Shown here: positions 1 to 5,452 of the stretch, piece by piece
Numbering within the stretch: the first letter of the stretch is position 1
Layout: each line of letters begins with the position of its first letter
Source of the DNA: Clostridia bacterium
GTDB lineage: Bacteria; Bacillota; Clostridia; Oscillospirales; Acutalibacteraceae
DNA: 6,787 nt
Direction of reading: 5' to 3'
Assembly (NCBI GenBank): GCA_017631705.1
Contig: JAGBSU010000123.1
Location: forward strand, 1 to 6,787
Notes under the pieces: model-generated
Seen by the model: the letters and a program-made list of their open reading frames with translations, nothing else
Databases searched by the model: none
Told to the model about the DNA's origin: nothing
Position numbers and translations under genes: made by a program

Positions 1-55
1 ACCGTCGACCTCTAGCGTGACAGGCTAGCGTTCTAACCAGCTGAACTACCGGGCC
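1..55 (-). tRNA. tRNA-Asp(GTC), 5' part, truncated by the window edge
   Basis: Read on the minus strand, the segment begins GGCCCGGTAGTTCAGC, a typical tRNA-Asp acceptor strand and D-arm. An anticodon stem CTAGC/GCTAG (24-28 and 12-16) encloses the seven-base loop CTGTCAC, giving anticodon GTC at 19-21, which decodes Asp codons. After the variable loop AGGTC, the 5' half of the T-stem (GACGG) and the first T of the T-loop are present before the window ends. The rest of the T-arm, the 3' acceptor strand and any CCA lie outside. It is transcribed toward the left edge from its own promoter at 98-126. Confidence 0.95.
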
Positions 56-62
56 ACATCAT

Positions 63-85
63 CAACATGCCGTGACACGGTGTTG
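63..85 (-). repeat. Inverted repeat in the leader of tRNA-Asp
   Basis: Plus-strand CAACA (63-67) is the reverse complement of TGTTG (81-85). Inside these arms sits the perfect odd palindrome CCGTGACACGG (70-80), with TG (68-69) as the only unpaired bases. In the transcript this could fold into about nine base pairs with a two-base bulge and a three-base loop, ending some seven bases before the mature tRNA 5' end. It may be a precursor hairpin affecting 5' processing or simply leader structure. A protein-binding palindrome is the other option. It is not a terminator because no U-tract follows. Confidence 0.55.
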
Positions 86-97
86 GCGACGCTGTTT

Positions 98-126
98 ATT
101 ATATCTTTTGTAAAGAGTTTTGTCAA
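98..126 (-). promoter_or_regulatory. Sigma-A promoter of tRNA-Asp
   Basis: On the minus strand, TTGACA (121-126) and TATAAT (98-103) are both perfect consensus and separated by exactly 17 bases (104-120). The expected start of transcription is near 91, giving a leader of roughly 35 bases before the tRNA. It lies just downstream of the polymerase gene stop codon at 144-146, with no terminator in between. Confidence 0.9.
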
Positions 127-143
127 CTGTTTTTTTCAAAATC

Positions 144-1361
144 CTACTTTTTTTCATTTTCCTTCATATCTTGCACGTGACGAAATACCGCACAGCGTTG
201 TACAGCCGCTTTTCCAAACCGCTGATTGAGTGTATCTACTGCGCTGTCTATGGTACGACGCTGTTCGTGACGGGTATCGCTTTCCTCGTCAAACAGACAA
301 AGTTGCATCATCGGTTCAGCTTCGCTTAAATTTGCCGCGGTGACGGTGATACTGCGTAGCGGCGTGCCGATTTTCCAACAGTCATATAACAGCGAAAGCA
401 AGCCGGTATACAACTCGCTTGTGACGGCAGTGGGTGTCGGCAGAGTGCGACTACGCGAAAGGGTTTGCAGAGAAGGATATTTTAGCGTGAGGTGTACGGT
501 GGAACAAAATTGATGGGCGGCACGCAAACGCGCTGCTACCGGCTCGGTTAAAAACAACACGGCATTTTTTACGTCTTCTTCGTTGGACAAATCGTAACGA
601 AAGGTCATGCCATTACTCACGGATTTGGCGGTACGTTTATCGGTGAATAAATGTACGGGGGAGGGGTCAATGCCGTTAGTGTAATCGTGTAACAGCACAC
701 CGGATTTGCCGAGCGACGCTTTAATATAGGTCTTATCGGCTACCGCTAAATCACCGATAGTGACGATGCCCATGCGTTTTAACGTTTCGGTAGTGCTTTT
801 GCCGGCGAACAATAATTGCGATACCGGTAGCGGATAGAGTATCTGCCGAAAGGTTTCACGCGACAGAACGGTAGTGGCATCCGGTTTTTTATAGTCACTT
901 CCCATTTTGGCAAGGGATTTGTTGAATGAAACACCGACAGAAATGGTAATACCCAGTTCTTCTTTGACACGCTTTCGCAACGTATCGGCAATGGTTTTGC
1001 CGTCGCCAAACAACCGCTTACTGCCGGTGACGTCCAACCACGATTCGTCAACACTGAACGGCTCGACACGGTCAGTATATTCGCAGTAAATCGCATTGAT
1101 ACGGCGGCAATAATCCTCGTACCGGTCATAGTGCGGCGGCACCAACACCAGTTCCGGGCATTTGCGTTTGGCTTGCCATACGGTTTCCGCTGTGATAATG
1201 CCGAATCGTTTTGCTTTTTCATTTTTGGCAAGAACAATACCGTGGCGGTTTTTCGGGTCACCGCATACCGCCATGGGAACTTCCCACAATTCCGGCTGAT
1301 GGGCACACTCCACCGAAGCAAAAAAAGAATTACAGTCGCAATGCAAAATGGTGCGGTCCAT
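144..1361 (-). CDS. dinB: Y-family DNA polymerase (DNA polymerase IV type), SOS-regulated
   Basis: A 405-residue low-fidelity translesion polymerase that extends primers past damaged template bases. The N-terminal motif HCDCNSFFASVE (7-18) holds catalytic D9 and the aromatic steric-gate position F14. The second catalytic motif is SVDESWLD (103-110), with D105 and E106. HhH-like residues (about 185-210) and a little-finger domain (about 245-345) follow. The near-C-terminal QLCLF (353-357) matches the QLxLF sliding-clamp binding motif and is followed by a roughly 48-residue tail with NQRFG (379-383). An in-frame ATG 21 bases upstream (1380-1382) exists, but the start at 1359-1361 is preferred because AAGGAGG lies seven bases before it and because the upstream codons overlap the SOS box. 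The gene is divergent from rubrerythrin. The family assignment is firm. Which paralogue it is (DinB-like or YqjW/UvrX-like) is not settled by sequence reading alone. Confidence 0.93.
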   Translation of the reverse strand: MDRTILHCDCNSFFASVECAHQPELWEVPMAVCGDPKNRHGIVLAKNEKAKRFGIITAETVWQAKRKCPELVLVPPHYDRYEDYCRRINAIYCEYTDRVEPFSVDESWLDVTGSKRLFGDGKTIADTLRKRVKEELGITISVGVSFNKSLAKMGSDYKKPDATTVLSRETFRQILYPLPVSQLLFAGKSTTETLKRMGIVTIGDLAVADKTYIKASLGKSGVLLHDYTNGIDPSPVHLFTDKRTAKSVSNGMTFRYDLSNEEDVKNAVLFLTEPVAARLRAAHQFCSTVHLTLKYPSLQTLSRSRTLPTPTAVTSELYTGLLSLLYDCWKIGTPLRSITVTAANLSEAEPMMQLCLFDEESDTRHEQRRTIDSAVDTLNQRFGKAAVQRCAVFRHVQDMKENEKK

Positions 1362-1368
1362 TGCCAAG

Positions 1369-1375
1369 CCTCCTT
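1369..1375 (-). promoter_or_regulatory. Ribosome binding site of the Y-family polymerase, decides the start
   Basis: The minus strand reads AAGGAGG, then seven bases, then ATG. This near-perfect Shine-Dalgarno sequence places the start at 1361 rather than at the in-frame ATG further upstream (1382). Confidence 0.9.
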
Positions 1376-1389
1376 CGAACAAATGTTCT
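1376..1389. promoter_or_regulatory. LexA (DinR) SOS box
   Basis: The plus strand reads CGAACAAATGTTCT. The established Gram-positive SOS box is CGAACRNRYGTTCG; 13 of 14 positions agree and only the last base differs. It lies just downstream of the polymerase gene -10 box (1396-1401), covering the predicted start of transcription, and directly upstream of the Shine-Dalgarno sequence. A bound repressor here would block initiation. Repression by LexA and induction by DNA damage are inferred; no lexA gene is in the window. Confidence 0.88.
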
Positions 1390-1395
1390 TATTAG

Positions 1396-1424
1396 AGTAT
1401 ATCGCTTTTTTAGGTTACTGTCAA
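1396..1424 (-). promoter_or_regulatory. Sigma-A promoter of the Y-family polymerase
   Basis: On the minus strand, a perfect TTGACA (1419-1424) is separated by 17 bases (1402-1418) from TATACT (1396-1401), one mismatch from consensus. The predicted start is near 1389, at the edge of the SOS box. Such a strong promoter coupled to an operator is typical of tightly repressed damage-response genes. Confidence 0.88.
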
Positions 1425-1436
1425 TAAAAATGGTTG

Positions 1437-1442
1437 TATAAA
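1437..1442 (+). promoter_or_regulatory. Possible -10 box of the rubrerythrin gene
   Basis: TATAAA stands 46 bases before the rubrerythrin start codon. No good -35 is found 16-18 bases upstream (GTTACT or TTACTG are poor), and that stretch overlaps the -35 of the divergent polymerase promoter. A start near 1449 would give a leader of about 40 bases. No PerR-type box (TTATAATnATTATAA) is visible. This is the best candidate only; the gene must have a promoter in this gap or upstream. Confidence 0.35.
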
Positions 1443-1488
1443 CGGCAGGAAAATTTCCCAAACTGAAAAAAGAAAGGGGAAAGAGATT

Positions 1489-2091
1489 ATGTCAGTAGAT
1501 TTTAAAATTAGCGAAACACGCAACAATCTTATGCGGGCTTTTGCCGGAGAAAGCCAAGCACGCAATCGGTATACCTTTGCCGCCGGTGAGGCGAAAAAAC
1601 AAAATCTGCATGTGATTGAGGCGGTGTTCCGTTTTACCGCCGACCAAGAAAAAGAACATGCGGAAATTTATTACAATCACCTAAAAGAGTGTACGGGTAA
1701 CAGTATTTCGGTAGACGGTGATTATCCGGTGGATATTCACGATTCAGTGTTACAACTGTTGCGTTGTGCCGCACACAATGAGTATGAGGAATACAAGCCG
1801 ATTTATCAAACTTTTGGCGATAAGGCACAGGAGGAAGGCTTTACCGCTATTGCTCAATCCTTTTACAAAATTGCAGAAATCGAAAAAACGCACGGCGACC
1901 GTTTTCAAAAACTTGCCGATTTAATGGAACAAAACAAGTTGTTTGTGGAAGATTACGAGTGCGGCTGGATGTGCCTGAATTGCGGTCACATTCATACCGG
2001 CAAAGCGGCTCCCGCGATGTGTCCGGTTTGTCAGCATGACCAAGGGTATTTTATTCGATTGACATTAGCACCGTTTACGTCCACTTGCTAA
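1489..2091 (+). CDS. rbr: Rubrerythrin
   Basis: A 200-residue cytoplasmic non-haem diiron peroxidase that reduces hydrogen peroxide to water with electrons from rubredoxin or NAD(P)H-linked reductases, a main oxidative-stress defence in anaerobes. The N-terminal four-helix ferritin-like domain (about 1-145) shows the expected metal ligands: E21 (AGESQARN), E54 and H57 (DQEKEHAE), E98 (NEYEEY), and E132 and H135 (EIEKTHGDRF). The C-terminal rubredoxin-like domain has the iron-binding pairs C162/C165 (CLNC) and C178/C181 (CPVC). Length is slightly above the usual about 190 because of a short tail ending in Cys. The start is supported by AAAGGGGA at 1473-1480, eight bases before ATG. It appears monocistronic: a strong terminator follows at 2101. 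Confidence 0.95.
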   Translation: MSVDFKISETRNNLMRAFAGESQARNRYTFAAGEAKKQNLHVIEAVFRFTADQEKEHAEIYYNHLKECTGNSISVDGDYPVDIHDSVLQLLRCAAHNEYEEYKPIYQTFGDKAQEEGFTAIAQSFYKIAEIEKTHGDRFQKLADLMEQNKLFVEDYECGWMCLNCGHIHTGKAAPAMCPVCQHDQGYFIRLTLAPFTSTC

Positions 2092-2100
2092 AAACAGCAA

Positions 2101-2136
2101 AAGAGGGTCATTGCACGGCAATGGCTCTCTTTTTTT
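2101..2136 (+). terminator. Rho-independent terminator after rubrerythrin
   Basis: A 14-pair stem (2101-2114 with 2118-2131; the core is GTCATTGC/GCAATGGC, with two G-U pairs) closes a three-base ACG loop and runs into seven T (2130-2136). It starts nine bases after the rubrerythrin stop codon. Confidence 0.92.
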
Positions 2137-2156
2137 GTAATAAAAATGGGAAAATG

Positions 2157-2185
2157 TTGCAAAATGCGGGGAGTTGTGATACTAT
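2157..2185 (+). promoter_or_regulatory. Promoter of asnA, extended -10 type
   Basis: TTGCAA (2157-2162), a 17-base spacer (2163-2179) and TACTAT (2180-2185) preceded by TGA, an extended -10. It lies right after the rubrerythrin terminator. Transcription should begin near 2192, leaving a leader of about 26 bases, too short for a T-box or other riboswitch. Confidence 0.7.
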
Positions 2186-2206
2186 GGTACATATTCCAGT
2201 GGAAAT

Positions 2207-2210
2207 GAGG
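2207..2210 (+). promoter_or_regulatory. Ribosome binding site of asnA, decides the start
   Basis: GAGG here lies seven bases before GTG (2218-2220) but only one base before the in-frame ATG (2212-2214). Normal spacing favours the GTG. This is the only good Shine-Dalgarno-like sequence in the short leader. Confidence 0.65.
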
Positions 2211-2217
2211 AATGACG

Positions 2218-3234
2218 GTGAGCTGTTACAAATTACAATTGCCGGAGGGGTATGCTCCGCAATTGGATATTTTAGAAACCGAAAAAGCCATTAAACTGTT
2301 AAAAGATACGTTCGAGGAACGCTTGGCGCGTCATTTATCGCTGACGCGTGTTTCGGCGCCCTTGTTTGTGTTGCCGTCTTCGGGACTAAATGATAATTTA
2401 AGCGGTGTGGAACGTGCTGTTAGTTTTGATATTCGTCACGATGATGGTCACGTTGCCGAAGTGGTTCACTCGCTCGCAAAATGGAAACGGTACGCACTTA
2501 AGCGGTATCACATGGCAGAGGGTACCGGTTTGTATACCGATATGAACGCCATTCGTCGCGATGAAGTGACCGATAACTTGCACTCGTTATACGTGGACCA
2601 ATGGGACTGGGAAAAAGTGATTCGCCGTGAAGACCGCACGATAGATATGCTCAAACAAGTGGTAAGCAGCATTTACGGTGTGTTTTTAGATGTGGAAGCG
2701 ATGGTGGCGTCGCGGTATCCGTTTTTGAATCGTAAGTTGCCGAAAGAAATCACGTTTATTACTACGCAAGAATTGGAAGATGCGTATCCGAATTTGACGG
2801 CTTCCGAACGTGAAACTGAGGCGGCTCGCAAATACGGTGCCATTTTCCTCATGCAAATCGGTGGGGCCTTGCGTTCCGGCAAACCGCACGACGGTAGAGC
2901 ACCTGATTACGACGATTGGCAATTAAACGGTGATATTATTTTCTATTATCCCTTGCTGAACCGTGCGGTGGAAGTATCGTCCATGGGCATTCGTGTGGAT
3001 GAGGCATCGCTCAAGCATCAGTTGGAGGTTGCCGGTTGTACCGAGCGTGAACAGTTGCCATTCCAGCAAGCATTACTCAACGGCGAGTTGCCGTTGACGG
3101 TTGGCGGTGGTATCGGACAGTCCCGTTTGTGCATGTTTTTCTTGGAAAAAGCGCACATCGGTGAGGTGCAAGCCTCGCTTTGGTCGGAGGAAATGGTGGA
3201 GCGTTGTGCCGCCGCCGGTATTCCTCTTTTATAA
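2218..3234 (+). CDS. asnA: Aspartate-ammonia ligase (asparagine synthetase A)
   Basis: A 338-residue cytoplasmic enzyme that makes asparagine from aspartate, ammonia and ATP (giving AMP and PPi). It is structurally related to class II aminoacyl-tRNA synthetases of the AspRS/AsnRS type. Family motifs appear in order: LPEGYAPQLDILETEKAI (8-25), SGLNDNLSGVERAV (55-68), VVHSLAKWKRYAL (82-94), GLYTDMNAIRRDE (104-116), LYVDQWDWEKV (124-134), RAPDYDDW (227-234), VSSMGIRVD (253-261) and the ATP-site-like GGGIGQSRL (296-304). Length matches the family (about 330-340). GTG at 2218 is preferred over ATG at 2212 because of ribosome binding site spacing; the two differ by two residues. It has its own promoter and no clear terminator, so some transcripts may reach tRNA-Ser. 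Confidence 0.95.
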   Translation: MSCYKLQLPEGYAPQLDILETEKAIKLLKDTFEERLARHLSLTRVSAPLFVLPSSGLNDNLSGVERAVSFDIRHDDGHVAEVVHSLAKWKRYALKRYHMAEGTGLYTDMNAIRRDEVTDNLHSLYVDQWDWEKVIRREDRTIDMLKQVVSSIYGVFLDVEAMVASRYPFLNRKLPKEITFITTQELEDAYPNLTASERETEAARKYGAIFLMQIGGALRSGKPHDGRAPDYDDWQLNGDIIFYYPLLNRAVEVSSMGIRVDEASLKHQLEVAGCTEREQLPFQQALLNGELPLTVGGGIGQSRLCMFFLEKAHIGEVQASLWSEEMVERCAAAGIPLL

Positions 3235-3236
3235 TC

Positions 3237-3268
3237 TTTTTTAAAAAAAATAAAAAAAATTAAAAAAA
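3237..3268. promoter_or_regulatory. Phased A-tracts upstream of the tRNA-Ser promoter
   Basis: After a T6 run (3237-3242) come three A-runs, A8 (3243-3250), A8 (3252-3259) and A7 (3262-3268), starting 9 and 10 bases apart, close to one helical turn. They end three bases before the -35 box. Phased A-tracts bend DNA, and A-rich DNA directly upstream of -35 acts as an UP element for the RNA polymerase alpha subunit. The run of T could also help end asnA transcription, but no GC hairpin precedes it convincingly. Confidence 0.6.
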
Positions 3269-3271
3269 GCC

Positions 3272-3300
3272 TTGATTTTTCAGTTGCGATTCTTTATAAT
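3272..3300 (+). promoter_or_regulatory. Sigma-A promoter of tRNA-Ser (and probably rpmE)
   Basis: TTGATT (3272-3277), a 17-base spacer and a perfect TATAAT (3295-3300). Transcription would start near 3307, about 18 bases before the tRNA. Confidence 0.85.
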
Positions 3301-3324
3301 AGTTTAGCGCTTATGTGCGAACTC

Positions 3325-3415
3325 GGAGAGTTGGCTGAGTGGTCGAAGGCGCACGATTGGAAATCGTGTGTACGTTTAAAGCGTACCTAGGGTTCAAATC
3401 CCTAACTCTCCGCCA
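3325..3415 (+). tRNA. tRNA-Ser(GGA) with encoded CCA
   Basis: Acceptor strands GGAGAGT (3325-3331) and ACTCTCC (3405-3411) pair fully, followed by discriminator G and an encoded CCA (3413-3415). The anticodon stem CACGA/TCGTG (3352-3356 and 3364-3368) encloses TTGGAAA, with anticodon GGA at 3359-3361 reading UCC/UCU serine codons. The long variable arm (GTACG/CGTAC, 3370-3374 and 3382-3386) marks a class II tRNA, as expected for serine. T-arm: TAGGG, TTCAAAT, CCCTA (3388-3404). Confidence 0.97.
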
Positions 3416-3477
3416 TTTTGATTTCAGCGAAGTTTACCTTCGATTTGGAATACAAGCTTCTGAAAGAGGTGACAAGA

Positions 3478-3687
3478 ATGAAAGAAAATATCCATCCTAA
3501 GTATGAGAAAACCACAATCACTTGTGCTTGCGGCGAAGTCATTGAGACAGCTTCTACCAAGGAAAATATCCGCGTGGAAATCTGCTCCAAATGCCATCCG
3601 TTCTTCACCGGCAGACAGAAGTTGGTGGATACCGGCGGTCGTGTGGATCGTTTCAACAAGCGTTTCGGTATCAAAGAAAGCAAATAA
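3478..3687 (+). CDS. rpmE: 50S ribosomal protein L31, zinc-binding type
   Basis: A 69-residue protein of the large ribosomal subunit at the central protuberance, contributing to contact with the 30S subunit. The sequence MKENIHPKYE, the pair C16/C18 (CAC) and C36/C39 (CSKC) followed by HPFFTGRQKLVDTGGRVDRF are diagnostic of the C+ zinc-binding L31 (type A). In Bacillus this form is replaced by a Cys-less paralogue under zinc starvation; none is seen here. The start at 3478 is chosen over an in-frame ATG at 3418 because AGAGGTG (3465-3471) precedes it by six bases and it gives the family length. It lies 62 bases after tRNA-Ser with no convincing promoter between them, so co-transcription is likely. 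A terminator follows the stop. Confidence 0.97.
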   Translation: MKENIHPKYEKTTITCACGEVIETASTKENIRVEICSKCHPFFTGRQKLVDTGGRVDRFNKRFGIKESK

Positions 3688-3700
3688 TTTGTGGAACAGG

Positions 3701-3726
3701 GGCAGTGCAGTAATGCGCTGCCTTTT
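3701..3726 (+). terminator. Rho-independent terminator after rpmE
   Basis: The stem GGCAGTGCA/TGCGCTGCC (3701-3709 and 3714-3722, nine pairs with one G-U) with a GTAA tetraloop is followed by TTTT, then CTCGTC and a second TTTT. The U-tract is short, so some read-through into the next gene is possible. Confidence 0.85.
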
Positions 3727-3747
3727 CTCGTCTTTTCGGGGTGAACG

Positions 3748-4377
3748 ATGGAAACAGCCTATAAAACCGTACAAAAACAGGCACAAGCTGAATATATTGA
3801 CCGCCGCTCACGCTTTATCGGTGCCGTATCGTCGGTGACCGATGAACAAGAAGCGTTGGCGTTTATTGCCATGCGTAAAAAAGAGTATTGGGATGCTAAA
3901 CATAATGTGTATGCATATTGCTTGCGTAATGGGATTTGCCGTTTTTCCGACGATAACGAGCCGCAAGGTACCGCCGGCATGCCGGTATTAGAGGTGCTGC
4001 AAAAGCAAGGGCTGGTCGACTGTGTTGCGGTGGTGACACGGTACTTCGGCGGTATCCTGCTCGGAACCGGCGGATTGGTGCGTGCGTATTCGCAAAGTAC
4101 GGCTTTGGCAATAGCCGAGGCAGGCATTGCCGAGCACCGGCTGTGTGTGTATGGGGAATTGTGCTGTGACTATGCACAGTACGGACGCTTGCAAACACTT
4201 TTTGCCGAACAAGGCTGTGTGATAGACGACACGGTGTTTGCCGACGATGTGACGGTGCGGCTGCATTTGGAAATCGAAAAGTGCGACCGCTTTTGTCACA
4301 ACCTGACGGAGATTTCCTGCGGAACGGTGGATTTTTCAAAAAGAGAAGAAAAATTTGATGTTTTTTTGAAAAAATAA
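3748..4377 (+). CDS. yigZ: YigZ/IMPACT-family (UPF0029) protein
   Basis: A 209-residue soluble protein with no signal peptide or membrane segment. The N-terminal IMPACT domain (about 16-122) has the family signatures AKHNVYAY (50-57), SDDNEPQGTAGMPVLEVL (67-84) and VTRYFGGILLGTGGLVRAY (96-114). The C-terminal domain (about 135-195) resembles the DUF1949 ferredoxin-like fold usual for bacterial members. Eukaryotic IMPACT inhibits the GCN2 kinase through GCN1; the bacterial role is not firmly known, though nucleic-acid or ribosome-related functions have been proposed. Length fits the family (about 205-215). GGGGTGA (3738-3744) stands just before ATG. No promoter is seen in the 60-base gap after rpmE, so it may depend on read-through or on a promoter inside rpmE. 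Confidence 0.92.
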   Translation: METAYKTVQKQAQAEYIDRRSRFIGAVSSVTDEQEALAFIAMRKKEYWDAKHNVYAYCLRNGICRFSDDNEPQGTAGMPVLEVLQKQGLVDCVAVVTRYFGGILLGTGGLVRAYSQSTALAIAEAGIAEHRLCVYGELCCDYAQYGRLQTLFAEQGCVIDDTVFADDVTVRLHLEIEKCDRFCHNLTEISCGTVDFSKREEKFDVFLKK

Positions 4378-4394
4378 AGGATTTTTTCTTTTTT
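4368..4394 (+). terminator. Possible weak terminator at the yigZ stop
   Basis: GAAAAAAT (4368-4375) and ATTTTTTC (4381-4388) pair over eight bases around an AAAGG loop and are followed by T6. The stem is almost all A-U, so termination would be inefficient. It overlaps the yigZ stop codon. Confidence 0.35.
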
Positions 4395-4411
4395 AGGCGT
4401 ATAAATAGGTG

Positions 4412-4421
4412 AAAGGCGGTG
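4412..4421 (+). promoter_or_regulatory. Ribosome binding site of the dGTPase-like gene, decides the start
   Basis: AAAGGCGGTG is one base off the ideal AAAGGAGGTG and lies five bases before ATG at 4427. An upstream in-frame GTG (4409) overlaps this site and has no ribosome binding site of its own. A TATAAA at 4400-4405 could be a -10 box, but its -35 is poor. Confidence 0.75.
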
Positions 4422-4426
4422 ATGGT

Positions 4427-5425
4427 ATGGTACCGAGAGAACGAATTGAACAGACAGAACGACAAATATTATCCCCTCGTGCTACCTTGGCGGCAGAGAG
4501 TAAGGGGCGTGCTGTGCCGGAAACACCGTGTGATTTCCGAACGGATTTTCAACGCGACCGCGACCGTGTGCTGCATTGCAAGGCGTTTCGGCGATTGCGG
4601 CACAAAACGCAGGTGTTTTTATCACCGGAGGGTGACCATTACCGCACGCGGTTAACACATACCTTAGAAGTGTCACAGATTGCACGCACGGTGGCGCGTG
4701 CCTTACGCTTGAATGAGGATTTGACCGAGGCCGTTGCCTTGGCACACGATTTGGGTCATACACCGTTTGGACACGCCGGTGAGCGAGCACTCAATCGTTG
4801 TGTGGAAGGTGGCTTTCGCCATTATGAGCAAAGCGTTCGGGTGATCAACTGCTTGGAAAAAGAGGGCGAGGGTCTGAATGTGACATGGGAAGTGCAAAAC
4901 GGTGTGCTTTGCCATACCACCGGTGAACAAGCCGCCACCTTGGAAGGACGCATTGTGCGTGTGGCTGACCATATTGCCTATATCAATCACGATATTGACG
5001 ACGCTCTGCGTGCCGGCGTATTTTCGGAAAAGGATATTCCTGCCGATATTAACGAGGTGCTGGGGGATAACCGTGCTCGTCGGTTTACGGTGCTGATTTC
5101 TTCGTTGGTGGAAAACAGTGAGGAAGATATTTGCATGGATGCACAGGTGCAATCGGCTTTTGACAGATTGCATACCTTTATGTTTGAACGGTTATATTAT
5201 AATCCGATTGCAAAAAACGAGGAGAAAAAAGTAGACGATTTTATTCACCGCTTATTTACCTATTTTTTGGAGCATCCCGAAAAACTGCCGAAAGAATGCT
5301 TGGCTGTTGCCGAAACAGACGGTGTTCAGCGAGCAGTATGTGATTACATTGCCGGTATGACCGATACCTTTGCGTTGGAATTATATGAGAATATCTTTAT
5401 TCCCAAGAGCTGGCAAGTGAAATAA
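4427..5425 (+). CDS. dgt: Deoxyguanosinetriphosphate triphosphohydrolase-like protein (HD domain)
   Basis: A 332-residue HD-superfamily enzyme of the dGTPase type, which hydrolyses dGTP (or other dNTPs) to the deoxynucleoside and triphosphate, controlling dNTP pools. The N-terminus RERIEQTERQILSPRATLAAESKGR (4-28) and DFQRDRDRVLHCKAFRRLRHKTQVF (40-64) match the family. The metal-binding HD residues are H78 (RLTHTLEV), H107-D108 (AHDLGHTPFGH) and D181 (VADHIAYINHDIDD). The short length, compared with about 500 residues for the E. coli enzyme, is typical of the dGTPase-like group common in Firmicutes, so exact substrate preference is uncertain. It precedes dnaG by 27 bases on the same strand, an arrangement often seen in clostridia, commonly with rpoD further downstream (outside this window). 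Confidence 0.93.
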   Translation: MVPRERIEQTERQILSPRATLAAESKGRAVPETPCDFRTDFQRDRDRVLHCKAFRRLRHKTQVFLSPEGDHYRTRLTHTLEVSQIARTVARALRLNEDLTEAVALAHDLGHTPFGHAGERALNRCVEGGFRHYEQSVRVINCLEKEGEGLNVTWEVQNGVLCHTTGEQAATLEGRIVRVADHIAYINHDIDDALRAGVFSEKDIPADINEVLGDNRARRFTVLISSLVENSEEDICMDAQVQSAFDRLHTFMFERLYYNPIAKNEEKKVDDFIHRLFTYFLEHPEKLPKECLAVAETDGVQRAVCDYIAGMTDTFALELYENIFIPKSWQVK

Positions 5426-5436
5426 ATAACGGAATG

Positions 5437-5448
5437 AAAAGGAGGTGA
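5437..5448 (+). promoter_or_regulatory. Perfect Shine-Dalgarno sequence of dnaG
   Basis: AAAAGGAGGTGA is fully complementary to the 3' end of 16S rRNA and lies four bases before GTG (5453-5455). It fixes the dnaG start at a GTG codon and predicts strong translation from a non-ATG start. Confidence 0.93.
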
Positions 5449-5452
5449 CATC

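Noticed and set aside
120..329. Plus-strand 69-codon reading frame rich in Phe and Leu, looking like a membrane peptide
   Set aside because: It is the antisense shadow of the polymerase C-terminus, starts over the tRNA-Asp promoter, and has no ribosome binding site.
1362..1382. Upstream in-frame ATG start for the Y-family polymerase
   Set aside because: It adds seven residues not expected for the family, overlaps the ribosome binding site and the SOS box, and has no Shine-Dalgarno sequence of its own.
2186..2217. T-box or other riboswitch in front of asnA
   Set aside because: The leader from the predicted start is only about 26 bases, too short for a specifier/antiterminator structure.
2085..2294. 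69-codon plus-strand reading frame across the rubrerythrin terminator into asnA
   Set aside because: It runs through the terminator and the asnA promoter and overlaps asnA in another frame; the product resembles nothing known and lacks a ribosome binding site.
3187..3242. Intrinsic terminator overlapping the asnA 3' end (GGTGG/CCGCC and GAGGAA/TTCCTC followed by T-rich DNA)
   Set aside because: Pairing needs a bulge, a six-base asymmetric internal loop and a G-U pair, and most of it lies inside codons conserved for protein reasons; too weak to call.
3896..4465. 189-codon minus-strand reading frame opposite yigZ
   Set aside because: It is antisense to a well-conserved gene, with a low-complexity, His/Arg/Pro-rich translation and no start signals.
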